This document shows positions 53,073-62,900 of a stretch of 64,000 nucleotides of DNA, in pieces. Positions within the stretch are counted from its first letter, which is position 1, and the number at the start of each line of letters is the position of its first letter. The notes under the pieces were generated by a model. The model had not been told where the DNA came from. It ran no database searches and saw nothing but the letters and a program-made list of their open reading frames with translations. The position numbers and the translations under genes were made by a program. Origin of the DNA: Dehalococcoidia bacterium (lineage in GTDB: Bacteria; Chloroflexota; Dehalococcoidia; Tepidiformales; Tepidiformaceae); NCBI GenBank assembly GCA_020432045.1, contig JAGQHB010000060.1:22271-86270 (forward strand), given 5' to 3'.

Positions 53073-54005
53073 ATGGACCTGTCTTCGTTTACCGAGGCAC
53101 AGCTGCGAACATGGGCGCCGGGGCCGGAGACGGCACTGACCATTGGCGTGTTCGATGGCGTGCACCTCGGGCACCAGGCGCTGGTGCGGCGCGTGGCGGA
53201 TGAGGCGAAGAAGCGGGCACTGAGTCCCGGGGTGGTGACACTGCATCCCCACCCAATCACGGTTCTGCGACCGGAGACTGCACCGAGTTACCTGACGTCT
53301 CTGGACGACCGGATCGCGCTGATCCGGTCGGCAGGGGCGGCCTGGGTGTTGCCGCTGACGTTCACTTCAGAAGTCGCGGAGTTGACGTGTGAGGAGCTCG
53401 TGCGCGCGTTCGTCGAGTTCTTGCGAATGCGGCTGATCGTGCTTGGCCCGGACGCGCGCTTTGGAAGGGGTGCGCCGAAGGATACGGCTGAGCGAGTCAA
53501 GCGACTTGGAGAAGAGCTCGGTTTCGAAGTCATGCAGCTGGAGCCGCTGATGCATGACCACGAGCGGTACAGCTCAACGGCGGTGCGGAATGCGCTCGCC
53601 GCCGGGGATATGACGCGAGTCACGGCATTATTGGGACGGGCCTACCGACTGGCGGGACCGGTCGTGAAGGGATTTGAGCGGGGGCGGACGATTGGATTTC
53701 CGACGGCAAATATCTCGGTGGCGGCGGACCGGGCCTTGCCGGCACTTGGGGTGTATGCGACGCGTGCGCACGTGGCAGGGCTGACGCTGCCCGGAGCGAC
53801 GAACATCGGCAGGCGGCCAACGTTCGACGCGGGGCATGTTTCGATTGAGACGCACTTGATCGACTACGAGGGCGACATCTACGGCGAACGGCTGGAGCTA
53901 GAGCTGCTGCACCGCCTGCGTGCGGAAAAGGCGTTCAGCGGGCCAAAGGAGCTTATGCAGCAGATCGCGCGGGACGTCGAGCAGGCGCGGGTGTTGTTGG
54001 GATGA
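53073..54005 (+). CDS. ribF: bifunctional riboflavin kinase/FAD synthetase
   Basis: A 310-residue RibF making FMN and FAD. The N-terminal adenylyltransferase domain shows TIGVFDGVHLGHQALV and VLGPDARFGRGAPKD, plus YSSTAVRNALAAGDM. The C-terminal riboflavin kinase domain shows GRTIGFPTANI and TNIGRRPTFDAG. Length normal. Relevant to the many flavoenzymes in the window. The 198-base stretch upstream (52875-53072) shows no FMN riboswitch. Its stop overlaps a 35-residue ORF by ATGA. Confidence 0.96.
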   Translation: MDLSSFTEAQLRTWAPGPETALTIGVFDGVHLGHQALVRRVADEAKKRALSPGVVTLHPHPITVLRPETAPSYLTSLDDRIALIRSAGAAWVLPLTFTSEVAELTCEELVRAFVEFLRMRLIVLGPDARFGRGAPKDTAERVKRLGEELGFEVMQLEPLMHDHERYSSTAVRNALAAGDMTRVTALLGRAYRLAGPVVKGFERGRTIGFPTANISVAADRALPALGVYATRAHVAGLTLPGATNIGRRPTFDAGHVSIETHLIDYEGDIYGERLELELLHRLRAEKAFSGPKELMQQIARDVEQARVLLG

Positions 54006-54109
54006 GCAGCCAGGGCGACAAGGTACGGAACCACCGGTCATGGGTGGACTACGTGTGGGGTCGAAAGGCCCCGAACAAAGCGCGCCTCCACCAGCCCATG
54101 AGCGACTGA
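54002..54109 (+). CDS. possible small basic protein between ribF and tyrS
   Basis: A 35-residue ORF that starts within the ribF stop (ATGA overlap) and ends 12 bases before tyrS. The product is basic and aromatic (RNHRSWVDYVWGRKAPNK). No homologue known to me. The start geometry suits coupled translation, but the frame is short enough to be chance. Confidence 0.3.
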   Translation: MSSQGDKVRNHRSWVDYVWGRKAPNKARLHQPMSD

Positions 54110-54121
54110 GGAACATCTTAG

Positions 54122-55354
54122 ATGACGACTGACGAAACGATCGCCGGCGACCAGCCCCGGCAGATGGCGCCCGTGGACGAACAGATCCATGTGCTGATGA
54201 GCGGCGTCGAGTATGGCGACGAGGGCCTACGGCGGCAGTTCGAAGGCGAATTGCGGGCGCGGCTGGCGGAGGATCGGCCGCTGCGCGTGTACCTGGGGAT
54301 CGACCCGACGGCGACTTCGCTGACGCTGGGACACACGGTGCCGTTGCGGAAGCTGCGTCAGTTCCAGGACTTCGGACATCACTGCGTGTTCCTGATCGGG
54401 GACTACACGGCGCTGATCGGCGACCCGAGTGACAAGAACAAGCTACGCCCGATGCTGACGCAGGACGACATCGCCCAGAACGAGGCAACGTATTTCGAGC
54501 AGGCCGGGCGAATTCTCGACCCCTCCCGGACGGAGCTGCGGCACAACAGCGAATGGCTGGGGAAGCTGACCTTCCCGGACGTGATCAGCCTGATGTCAAA
54601 GTTCACGGCCGCGGAGATGCTGCGGCGGGACAACTTCCGGAAACGCTGGGACGACGGCGACCCGGTGTTTCTGCACGAGTTCCTGTACGCGCTGATGCAG
54701 GGGTACGACGCGTATGCGCTGGAGTGTGACGTGCAGGTGGGCGGCACGGAACAGCTCTTCAACCTGATGGCCGGGCGAAAGATCCAGGACGACGCGGGCC
54801 AGAAGCCACATGTACCGGTGACGTTGCCCATCCTCGTTGGGCTTGATGGCAAGGAACGGATGTCGAAGTCCAAGGGCAACCACATCGGGGTGGGGGACAC
54901 GGCGATCGAGCAGTACGGGAAGGCGATGTCCCTTCCGGATGAAGCGGTGATGGACTTCTTCGTGCTCGCGACGAACGTGCCGCGCACGGAACTGGAAGGG
55001 ATACGTCACTCACTCGAACGGGAGCCGATGGCGACCAAGAAACGGCTCGCACGGACGATCGCCGCGGAGTTCTGGGGCGACGAAGAAGCGGCCGAGGCGG
55101 AGGCGCACTTCGAGCGGACAGTTCAGCGACGGGAGGTACCCGAGGAGATACCGGCATTCGCTCTGGAAGCCGGGCAATCGATCGTGGATGTGCTGACGGA
55201 CGCCGGGCTGGCGCCATCGAAGCGGGAAGCGAAGCGGCTCGTCGAGCAGGGAGCGGTGAGCGTGGATGGAGTCGTCGTAACGGATACAGGCTTCCTACCG
55301 GTGGCAGGGACAACGCTGCAGGCGGGCAAGCGGCGGTGGTTGCGGCTGACGTGA
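54122..55354 (+). CDS. tyrS: tyrosyl-tRNA synthetase
   Basis: A 410-residue class I synthetase charging tRNA-Tyr. Seen: YLGIDPTATSLTLGHTVPL (HIGH motif as TLGH, 68-71), FLIGDYTALIGDPS, ECDVQVGGTEQLFNLMAGR (tyrosine and ATP site) and ERMSKSKGN (KMSKS loop). A C-terminal S4 RNA-binding domain follows from about residue 345 (SKREAKRLVEQGAVSVDG). The form resembles the TyrZ-type group. No T-box leader visible. ATG at 54122, GAGGA nine bases before. Confidence 0.96.
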   Translation: MTTDETIAGDQPRQMAPVDEQIHVLMSGVEYGDEGLRRQFEGELRARLAEDRPLRVYLGIDPTATSLTLGHTVPLRKLRQFQDFGHHCVFLIGDYTALIGDPSDKNKLRPMLTQDDIAQNEATYFEQAGRILDPSRTELRHNSEWLGKLTFPDVISLMSKFTAAEMLRRDNFRKRWDDGDPVFLHEFLYALMQGYDAYALECDVQVGGTEQLFNLMAGRKIQDDAGQKPHVPVTLPILVGLDGKERMSKSKGNHIGVGDTAIEQYGKAMSLPDEAVMDFFVLATNVPRTELEGIRHSLEREPMATKKRLARTIAAEFWGDEEAAEAEAHFERTVQRREVPEEIPAFALEAGQSIVDVLTDAGLAPSKREAKRLVEQGAVSVDGVVVTDTGFLPVAGTTLQAGKRRWLRLT

Positions 55355-55439
55355 TACACGCTCGCCCGGCCGGTGTGGCAACCTAGGACGACAGGGCCGC
55401 GCCGGATTCCCGGTGACGGGCCAAAGGAGCAGCGACGCG

Positions 55440-55793
55440 ATGACTTCGACGCCAGAGGACCTGCGAACGGTCGTGGAGCGAAACGCGCAGGCGGTAATGA
55501 CCGGAAACTTCATGCAGCTGATGGCGGACATCACGCCGGAAGCGCTGGCGAAGCTGATGCAGATGGCGCCACCCGGAACCGGCCAACTTTCGATCACGTC
55601 GATGCCACCGATCCAGCGTTATGAGCTGGAACAGCTACAGGACGACGGGGACATGCCGCAGTTCCGGGCGACGTTTTTCGCGGAAACTGCCACGGCCTCG
55701 ATCGTGACGGGCTGGAAGCAGGTGCTGGGCCAGTGGAAGGTCGTGGACTTTGGTGCGGTGACGGTCGAGGGCGAACCGCCGGCGTTGAGCTAA
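55440..55793 (+). CDS. hypothetical protein, possibly NTF2-like
   Basis: A 117-residue protein of unknown family. An N-terminal helix (TPEDLRTVVERNAQAVMTGN), a helical pair rich in Met, then beta-like strands (RATFFAETATASIVTGWKQV) recall NTF2-like folds, but no motif confirms this. ATG at 55440 with AAGGAG ten bases upstream. It ends three bases before sixA on the same strand, so the two are probably co-transcribed. Confidence 0.7.
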   Translation: MTSTPEDLRTVVERNAQAVMTGNFMQLMADITPEALAKLMQMAPPGTGQLSITSMPPIQRYELEQLQDDGDMPQFRATFFAETATASIVTGWKQVLGQWKVVDFGAVTVEGEPPALS

Positions 55794-55796
55794 GAC

Positions 55797-56312
55797 ATGG
55801 TGGATCTCTGCCTCATCCGGCACGGGATGGCGGAGGAACGCGGGCCGGCATGGCCTGACGATCGTTTACGACCCCTTACGAGTCTTGGCATTGCGCGATG
55901 GAGAGTGGGAGCGACGGGGCTGCTGAGCGTGTTCCAGCCACAGGTCGTGCTGACCAGCCCCTTGGTCCGGGCGCGTCAGACGGCGGAGATCCTGGCAATT
56001 GCTGGCGGCGGACTCGCGATCGTCGACGTTGAATCGCTGGCGGACGGCGACATGGCGGCAGTGGCACGCGATGTTAAAACGACGGGCGCAAATGCGGTGG
56101 CGGTTGTCGGTCACGAGCCATGGATGTCGCAGCTGTTGGCCCGGGCGATCACGCCGGGCAGCACCATGTGTGTCGATTTCAAAAAGGCTGCTACGGCTCT
56201 GGTGAGCTTTGACGGCCCACTGGAAGAGGGCGCTGGAACGCTGAGGTGGTTTCTTTCGCCCGCAGTGCTGCGACAGATGGGCGAGGCAATCAGTCCGAAA
56301 CGCTCACGATAA
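55797..56312 (+). CDS. sixA: phosphohistidine phosphatase SixA
   Basis: A 171-residue small histidine-phosphatase. The RHG motif is at 8-10 (CLIRHGMAEERG), the second-Arg region VLTSPLVRARQTAEIL follows and the second catalytic His is in VVGHEPWMSQLL. SixA removes phosphate from phosphohistidine proteins such as phosphorelay HPt domains. Longer by about ten residues than the E. coli protein. Its last 23 bases overlap the convergent ppx-type gene. Confidence 0.92.
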   Translation: MVDLCLIRHGMAEERGPAWPDDRLRPLTSLGIARWRVGATGLLSVFQPQVVLTSPLVRARQTAEILAIAGGGLAIVDVESLADGDMAAVARDVKTTGANAVAVVGHEPWMSQLLARAITPGSTMCVDFKKAATALVSFDGPLEEGAGTLRWFLSPAVLRQMGEAISPKRSR

Positions 56313-57786
56313 GGCCAAGGCCAAAGGCGGATTCGAAGCGGCGTTGCTGGCGTTCGAGAGCGATCTCCTCGGCGTCGAGCGGACCACGACCGGCGAGGTG
56401 AACGACGAGTGCTGAACGCTGGAGTTCGAAGTGGACGCCGAGCACAGGGGAAGGGACGCGGCGGCGCACGGCACGAGCCACGCCGAGAATCGAGGCCAGC
56501 ATGGTGATGCGGCGCGAATCAGCAGACTGAAGCAGCTTGCTGAACGGAGCGAGATCGGGGGAGCCACTGTCCGCACAGCGCACGAGGGCGCCGAGCAGGA
56601 CGATTTCGCGGTGTGTGAAGCCGTGGAGGTCACCACTTTGGACGAGGTATTCGGCGTGGCGGTCCCGGCTGTAATAGTCGACGTGGAGGCCGACGCCAGC
56701 GAGCCTGGCGGCCGTAACGAGAAGGCCAGCGTCCTCATCACCGAGTTCATGCTGGTGGCGGAGGACATCGAAAAGAGTGGCGGCGACGGAGGCGACCGGC
56801 TCGGCAGCCATCTCGTCGACAGCGTTGGCGCGGGTGAGACCAGCGATTGAAGCAGCGCGTACATCGGGAAGGACGGGCGCTTCGGGGCGGAGATCTTGCC
56901 AGACGAGGCCTTCACGAAGGCCCTGGCCAGCGACCGTGAGGGTGGCAGCACCGGTCATGTCCATCACCTCATCAAGGACGATGGCGGCCGCGTGCAGGAT
57001 ATCAGAGCGGGAACTGCTAACACCTGCGACCTTGCGGCGGTCGGACCCGGAAAGGGCCGCGAGCGACGTCGCGAGGCGGTGGATCTCAGCACGGCCTATT
57101 TGCAGGCCGTGCAACCGCCGAAGCGGGTATTTCGAACGGATGCGAACGACCCTGGCAAGGTTACGGACCGCGCCCCCAACGCCAACAAGCGCAGCACCGT
57201 CAGAGGTTGTTTCGAATTCCTGGCGAACGGCCTTGCGAAGGAGCCGTATTTCCTTCTTGGATGCGGGATCAGAAGAAAGAAAGCGGTCGCACGCGTAGAG
57301 AGCGCCAAGTGGTGCGGACTGAGCCCCCGCAAAACTACGGCGCTGGACATCGATAAGCTCGGCGGAGCCGCCGCCGATATCGAGAATACGGCCCGAGTCG
57401 ATGGCGATACTGTTCACAACGCCAAGGAAACTGGCGTAGGCCTCTTCCTGGGCACTGACGATGCGGATGGCGACTCCAGTTTCTTGCGCGACGCGGGCGA
57501 TGAATTCGTCGGCATTGGGAGCTCGCCGAAGAGCCTCGGTGCCAACGGCCACGAGCGGGGAGGCGCCATAGGAGGCGGCGATCTGCCTGGTGAGCCTGAG
57601 TGCGCGGAGGCCGCGGTCCATTGCTGAGCCGGAGAGTGGTAAGCCACCTGCCCGCTCTCCGAGGCGGGCCTCGAACTTTTCCTCGTCGACGACTTCGAAC
57701 GCCGTCTGTGTGAGGGTCCGGGCTACGAGTAGCCGCACGGAGTTGGAGCCGACATCGATGACGGCAATTACGCGTCCAGAAGCCAA
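56290..57786 (-). CDS. Ppx/GppA family exopolyphosphatase with C-terminal HD-like domain
   Basis: A 498-residue Ppx/GppA phosphatase. The ASKHA core is clear: AVIDVGSNSVRLLV, LVAVGTEALRRAPN, EEAYASFLGVV, ILDIGGGSAEL and LVGVGGAVRNLAR. The C-terminal half (about 310-480) matches the HD-like domain of long Ppx proteins (VGLHVDYYSRDRHAEYLV, GFTHREIVLLGALVR), but the HD metal pair is replaced by LAGVG, so it is probably structural. It hydrolyses polyphosphate or pppGpp. TTG start at 57786 with GAGGGGG six bases upstream. Confidence 0.93.
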   Translation of the reverse strand: MASGRVIAVIDVGSNSVRLLVARTLTQTAFEVVDEEKFEARLGERAGGLPLSGSAMDRGLRALRLTRQIAASYGASPLVAVGTEALRRAPNADEFIARVAQETGVAIRIVSAQEEAYASFLGVVNSIAIDSGRILDIGGGSAELIDVQRRSFAGAQSAPLGALYACDRFLSSDPASKKEIRLLRKAVRQEFETTSDGAALVGVGGAVRNLARVVRIRSKYPLRRLHGLQIGRAEIHRLATSLAALSGSDRRKVAGVSSSRSDILHAAAIVLDEVMDMTGAATLTVAGQGLREGLVWQDLRPEAPVLPDVRAASIAGLTRANAVDEMAAEPVASVAATLFDVLRHQHELGDEDAGLLVTAARLAGVGLHVDYYSRDRHAEYLVQSGDLHGFTHREIVLLGALVRCADSGSPDLAPFSKLLQSADSRRITMLASILGVARAVRRRVPSPVLGVHFELQRSALVVHLAGRGPLDAEEIALERQQRRFESAFGLGLIVSVSD

Positions 57787-57941
57787 CGGCTACCCCCTCA
57801 GTGAAACGGTGTCCATCGTACGCCAGGCAGTCTTGATGCGGTCCGGGCATCCACCAGCAGGCCTGACGCGTATACAAGAAGGAGTGGAAAGGTTAACGGG
57901 GAGCGACTACGATGGACGCGCGTCCCACCTGGAGGACAATC

Positions 57942-58178
57942 ATGCAACGCACTGCGGTAGTCGTCATTCTCGGAATTGCGCTGGGCTTCGCCTCGATCCC
58001 CGGGATTATTGCGCTTTCCTTTTCCGGGGGCTCTTCGCCTTCGGACAACCTTGCGACACAGTTGGATTCGACAAACACCGTGATCGTGACGGTCAGCGTC
58101 ACGGACAGCCTTGCGATGGATATGCACGACGACTCAGGCTGTCCGCGCGAGTCGGGGCCTGACGCTTCACAATTCTGA
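57942..58178 (+). CDS. small exported or membrane-anchored protein
   Basis: A 78-residue protein: MQRTAVVVILGIALGFASIP forms a signal peptide or anchor, followed by a Ser/Gly/Thr-rich and acidic outer part with one Cys near the end. No family recognised. GGAGG seven bases before ATG 57942 fixes the start; an earlier in-frame ATG at 57912 lacks one. It is divergent from the Ppx-type gene and followed by a long non-coding stretch. Confidence 0.65.
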   Translation: MQRTAVVVILGIALGFASIPGIIALSFSGGSSPSDNLATQLDSTNTVIVTVSVTDSLAMDMHDDSGCPRESGPDASQF

Positions 58179-58650
58179 TTTGCCGCAGCTGCGGAGCTTT
58201 CTCGACGCCGGTATTCTGCAGCCGTCAACCTGATCTCATACCACCGGAGGCGTGAACTCATCACGCTCCTCCAAGGCGTTTCCCGTCGCCACGGGCACCT
58301 TACCCTATGAGGCCGTGGCCCCAGAGTACGCCCGCTTAGCTGTCACCAATCTCGGAAGCACCGCAACCGCGCTCGAGCGGGCGCTGCCGTGGCATGTTCT
58401 ACGGCCGGGCAATCGGCTCGCCTGTCCGGCATCCCTGACTGCGGGTTGCGAGGCTTATCTACTCACGCGCCACCCGACATCGCGCCCATCAAGGACAGCA
58501 TGCGCGAATGCAGTATGTCCAGCGGCCTCCCCCAAGATGGCTCCTGCAATAGGGGCTTTGCGTGGCTCGCAGACTGTCCGTCCCGCGGCGACGGTTTCAC
58601 GCGGAGCTGGCCGTCGAGATCAGCTAGGATTCGCGAACGGAGGCACAGCA
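58179..58650. other. intergenic region without recognised gene
   Basis: 472 bases with no convincing gene on either strand. The base pattern looks less GC-rich and less codon-periodic than its surroundings. One stem, GGAGgCGTGA/TCACGCTCC (58246-58269) with a bulged G, may end transcription of the small exported protein. ORFs here run into the next gene in other frames without domain character. A degraded gene is possible. Confidence 0.4.
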
Positions 58651-59115
58651 ATGGAACCACCGAAGCAGGTCAAGGCGGAGACGCCTGCAGACTACCTGGA
58701 GGTGCTGACGAAGGCTGTTTTCGAATCGGGAATGAGCTGGAAGGTTATCGAGGCGAAGTGGCCGGGATTTCAGGAAGCATTCCATGGATTCGACCCGGAG
58801 AGGATCGTGAGTTTCTCGCCGGACGAGATCGATGCGCTGACGGGTGACCCGCGGATCATACGGAACCGGCGGAAGATCGAATCGACCGTGCACAACGCCG
58901 CGGCGATGCTCGAACTGGAGCGGGAGTTTGGGAGCATCCGGGCATATCTACAGTCGAAGCCCGAATTTTGGGATCTGGTGAAAGACATGCGGAAGCGGTT
59001 CAAGCACGTCGGGGACTTTGGCGCGTACTACTTCCTGTACGTGGTGGGTGAGCCGGTGCCTGCGCACGAAGAATTCCGGGCGAAGCTACTGGAAGGGGCC
59101 ACGAAGAAGGGGTAG
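58651..59115 (+). CDS. DNA-3-methyladenine glycosylase I-like (Tag-like) protein, incomplete
   Basis: A 154-residue protein matching the middle of Tag-type glycosylases (SGMSWKVIEAKWPGFQEAFH, FDPERIVSFSPDEIDAL, RIIRNRRKIESTVHNA). It lacks the usual N-terminal CGW...YHDxEWG segment and the C-terminal zinc-binding His/Cys of E. coli Tag, so the snap-in zinc site is absent. It may excise a different base or be inactive. GGAGG eight bases before the ATG. It is followed by a strong terminator. Confidence 0.83.
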   Translation: MEPPKQVKAETPADYLEVLTKAVFESGMSWKVIEAKWPGFQEAFHGFDPERIVSFSPDEIDALTGDPRIIRNRRKIESTVHNAAAMLELEREFGSIRAYLQSKPEFWDLVKDMRKRFKHVGDFGAYYFLYVVGEPVPAHEEFRAKLLEGATKKG

Positions 59116-59127
59116 CCGGAAAACTGA

Positions 59128-59173
59128 GGTAATAAAAGACAGGGCGCCGAATCGGCGCCCTGTCTTTGTTACC
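59128..59173. terminator. bidirectional terminator between Tag-like and anchored-protein genes
   Basis: A 15-base-pair perfect stem (59135-59149 with 59153-59167; core CAGGGCGCCG) with a three-base loop AAT, flanked by AAAA on the left and TCTTTGTT on the right. A further GGTAA/TTACC pairing extends it. A- and T-rich flanks make it work in both directions, which suits the convergent genes. Confidence 0.85.
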
Positions 59174-59194
59174 TGGTGAACGTGAGCGGGAGGG

Positions 59195-59845
59195 CTACAG
59201 CTTCCTGTTGTAATCGCCGCCGCGGCGCTCATCCGGGCGGAAGTGGCGGGACGAGCCCCAGATTACGAATGCAGCAGTGAAGACCACGAGGGCGAGGCCA
59301 GCGATTGCAAGGTTCGCACCGCCGGAGGTCAGGCTGAGGGCCGCTTCACCAGCAGAGCCGGCCGGTGGAGCCTTGGGAGTAGGCGTGATCGCGGCTGTCG
59401 CCGGGGTGGTCGGAACTGGCGTCGCAGGAGTAGTGGCGGTGGCCGGGGGGGTGGTAGTGACGGTAGCCGGCGGGGTGGGGGTAGCTTCGCGGTACGTGAA
59501 GTAGGCACCGGCAAAGTTACAGGGGTTGGCCCTCACCTGAATCGCGACCTGTGAGCCGGGGAAGGACTGCATGGTAAAGAGGATGTTGGCGTGGCCGTTC
59601 TCATCAGTGGTACCGGTCGCGACGACAGGATCGCCCGCGACACGAAGGGTGACGGCCGCTTCCGTGTTCGGAGTGAACTGGAAGAGATTGACGCTAACAA
59701 CGGTGCCGGCCTGGCCAAACGGCGGTGTGAGCGTGATGTAGGGACCGCAGGTAGGAGCTGGCGGAGCAGCGCTCGCCACGGCAGCGGGAAGAAGCGTGAA
59801 GGCTCCCGCGACGAGAGCGAGGACGAGAAGCAAGCGGGTATGCAT
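59195..59845 (-). CDS. secreted protein with Pro/Thr-rich stalk and C-terminal membrane anchor
   Basis: A 216-residue surface protein: signal peptide (MHTRLLLVLALVAGAFTLLP, cleavage after ASA), a beta-rich domain of about 95 residues (TPPFGQAGTVVSVNLFQF; two Cys), a Pro/Thr/Ala-rich stalk (about 122-160), then a membrane helix (AIAGLALVVFTAAFVIWG) and a basic tail. The layout is a small domain held away from the membrane. No LPXTG. The domain may be Ig-like; function unknown. It shares an upstream region with dnaE2. Confidence 0.8.
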   Translation of the reverse strand: MHTRLLLVLALVAGAFTLLPAAVASAAPPAPTCGPYITLTPPFGQAGTVVSVNLFQFTPNTEAAVTLRVAGDPVVATGTTDENGHANILFTMQSFPGSQVAIQVRANPCNFAGAYFTYREATPTPPATVTTTPPATATTPATPVPTTPATAAITPTPKAPPAGSAGEAALSLTSGGANLAIAGLALVVFTAAFVIWGSSRHFRPDERRGGDYNRKL

Positions 59846-59911
59846 GGGGCGCGTCCGATCCTAAAGATTTACGTACTTTACGAACCGTTAATGAGGTTTG
59901 CAAGTGCACCT

Positions 59912-59929
59912 ATAGAACATATGTTCTAT
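59912..59929. promoter_or_regulatory. LexA (SOS) box of dnaE2
   Basis: An 18-bp perfect palindrome, ATAGAACATATGTTCTAT, containing GAAC-N4-GTTC, the core of the Gram-positive/Chloroflexi-type LexA site. It is centred about 18 bases before the ATG at 59939 and covers an ATG at 59921. A TATAGA -10-like element (59911-59916) overlaps it, so LexA bound there would block transcription. dnaE2 genes are SOS-regulated in many bacteria; the lexA gene itself is not in the window. Confidence 0.85.
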
Positions 59930-59938
59930 CATCCCTCC

Positions 59939-62900
59939 ATGATGCTCTTTGCAGAACTCCATGCACATACCTGCTGGTCGATGCGGGAAGGGGCGAGCAG
60001 CAGCGATGAGATGGTCGACCGGGCACTCTCGCTGGGCTACGCGGCAATGGCGATCACTGACCACGACAACCTGTACGGCGCGATGGAGTATGCCCGGGCG
60101 GCGCGAGAACGCGGTTTGAAGCCGATCACCGGATGCGAGCTGACGGTTGACGGCGAGGGTGGTGCGCGGAGCCATCTGACGGTGCTGGCGGAAACGGTGG
60201 AAGGCTACCGGAACCTCTGCCGGCTTCTGAGCCAGGCGTACCGTACGTATGGGAAGGATGAACCGCGAATCGAAGAGGGATGGCTGTTCGAGCGAAACGA
60301 GGGGCTAATCGTGCTTTCGGGATGCGGCGCCGGGGCGATACCGCGGCTCTTGCGAACAGAAGAGCGACGCCGGGCAGCGGTGCTGGCGGGGACTTACCGC
60401 GATGTCTTTGCTGACCGCTTTTACGTCGAGTTGCAGCATCACGATGTGTATGGCGACAGGCTGCGAGTGGCAGCTCTCGCACGGCTGGCTGATGAGTCAG
60501 GAATCCCGGTGGTGGCGACGAACAACGCGCACTACCACGTACGCGAGCGGCACCGTCTAAATGATGCGCTGGTGGCCATCCGGCATCGGCGGACGCTGGA
60601 CAGTTCACACGAACTGCGGCGGCCGAACTCGGAGTTCTTCCTGAAGCACCCGCGGGCGATGGCAACGCGGTTCGCGGCGAACCCTTCGGCGATAACGAAT
60701 ACGATCGCGATCGCAGAGCGATGCACCTTCGACCTGACGACGGACCTGCCATACCGGCTGCCAGACTATCCAGTACCGGACGGCGCGACGCTGAATAGCG
60801 TGCTACGGGGTATCTGTGAGCGGGCGTTTCAGCGGAAGTATGGGATGCCAGGAGCAATGAGGGACGACGCGCGGGAGCGGCTGGAGCGCGAGCTGATGCT
60901 GGTGGAGAAGCACGGGCTGGCGGGCTTCTTTTTGGTGTACTGGGACATTATGGAGCTGGTAGGGGAGATCGCCCACGAACTGCACGGGCGGCCAAAGAAC
61001 CTGCCGCCGGACGAGCGGCCGGTGGGCCGGGGGCGGGGATCGTCGGTCAGTTCAATCGTGTGCTACCTGATCGGGCTTTCGCACATCGACCCGGTGCAGA
61101 ACAACCTGTACCTGGAGCGGTTCCTGAACGACGAGCTGCATTCGCTGCCGGACATCGACATTGATTTTCCTCGGGACATCCGCGACGAGCTGTTGCAGCG
61201 GATCTATGACCGCTATGGACCGGAGCACGCGGCGATCGTGGCGGCATTTCCAACGTACCGGTTCAAAAACGCGGTGCTGGATTTCGGGAAGGTACTGGGG
61301 CTGCCACAGCCGGTGCTGGCGAAGCTGAACAAACTGGGCGGCCACTTCGCAAATGCGACGGACGTGGCAGACGAGATGGCACTGATCCCGGAGCTGAAAC
61401 CGCTGATGGGCGCGCCGATCTGGCGAGACCTGGTAGCGCTTTGCAACGCGGCTTCGGGGTTTCCGCGGCACATCGGCCAGCATGTAGGGGGCGTGGTGAT
61501 CTCGGCGGAGCCGCTCTCTTCGGTGGTGCCGGTGGAGCCAGCGCGGATGGCGGGGCGCTACGTGTGCCAGTGGGACAAGGATTCGGTGGACGACGCGCGG
61601 TTCGTGAAGATCGATTTCCTGGCGCTGGGGATGCTCTCGGCGGTGGACGACTGCCTGGGAATCGTGGAGGAGGAACGCGGGGTACGGGTAGACCTGGGGC
61701 GAATCCCGCACGACAGCGAGGAGATCTACGCGTCGATCGCGGCGGGCGACACGATGGGGGTATTCCAGATCGAGAGCCGGGCGCAGATCCAGACGCTGCC
61801 GTTCACGCAGCCGCGGAACCTGGACGACCTGGCAGTGCAAGTGGCAATCATCCGGCCGGGGCCGATCATGGCGGGGGCGTTCCATCCATACATGGACTAC
61901 CGGCGGAAGCTGACGGCGGGCGAACCGATCGAAATCGACTACGGGCACCCGCAACTTGGGCCGTTGCTGGCGCCGTACCTTGCGGAATCGCTGGGGCATG
62001 TGCTGTACCAGGACCAGGTGATCCAGATCTCATGTGCGGTAGCGGGATTTACGCCGGGGCAGGCTGACCGTCTACGGCGAGCGATGAGCCGGAAGCGCTC
62101 GGCGGAGGCGATGCAGGCGCTGGCGGAGGAGTTCTTCAGCGGGGCAGCGCAGAACGGCGTGTGCCGGGAAGCGGCGGAGATCGCGTTCGAGAAGATGGCG
62201 GCGTTTGCGGCGTTCGGGTTCCCGAAGAGCCATGCGGTGGCGTTTGCGCTGCTGGCGTATGAATCGACCTGGCTGCGCTATTACTACCCGGCAGCGTACT
62301 ACAGTGCACTGTTCAATGCGCAGCCGATGGGCTTCTACTCGGTGGAAGTGCTGTGCGGCGATGCCGGGCGGCACGGTATTGAAGTACGGATGCCGGCGAT
62401 CAACCGGAGCCGGGCGATGGCGTGGCCGGAAGATGACGGGATCCGGCTGGGAATCGCGCATGTGAGCGGTATCGGCGGCGGTTGGACGGAGAAGCGTGCA
62501 ATCAGATCGGCGGCACGGGTGGCGCGAAAGGCGGGCCAGGAGCCATCGCTCTCAATTACAAGGGCAGAACAGATCGTGGAGGAACGCGAACGGAATGGCC
62601 CGTACCGGTCGCTATACGACCTGCTGCTGCGCACGCGATTGGGGGAGCGCGAGGGCGAGGCGCTCATCCGGGCGGGTGCGCTGGATGAATTCGGACTGCC
62701 GCGGCGGGAACTGCTCTGGCAGCTCGGCCTGATGGTGCGCGGGTATGACGTGATGCAGCCCCGAAAGGCTGGGCGAGGCAAGGCGGGGTACCAGGCGGCA
62801 TTACCGCTGCCAACGGCGGCCGACATGGTGGCGCTGCCAGCACTGGCGCCGTGGCATGAACTGGCGTGGGACTACGAGGCGCTTGGGACTTCGGAACGCC

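Noticed and set aside
58389..58847. 152-codon ORF overlapping the Tag-like gene
   Set aside because: Different frame from the Tag-like gene, no ribosome site, Ser/Arg-rich composition with no domain.
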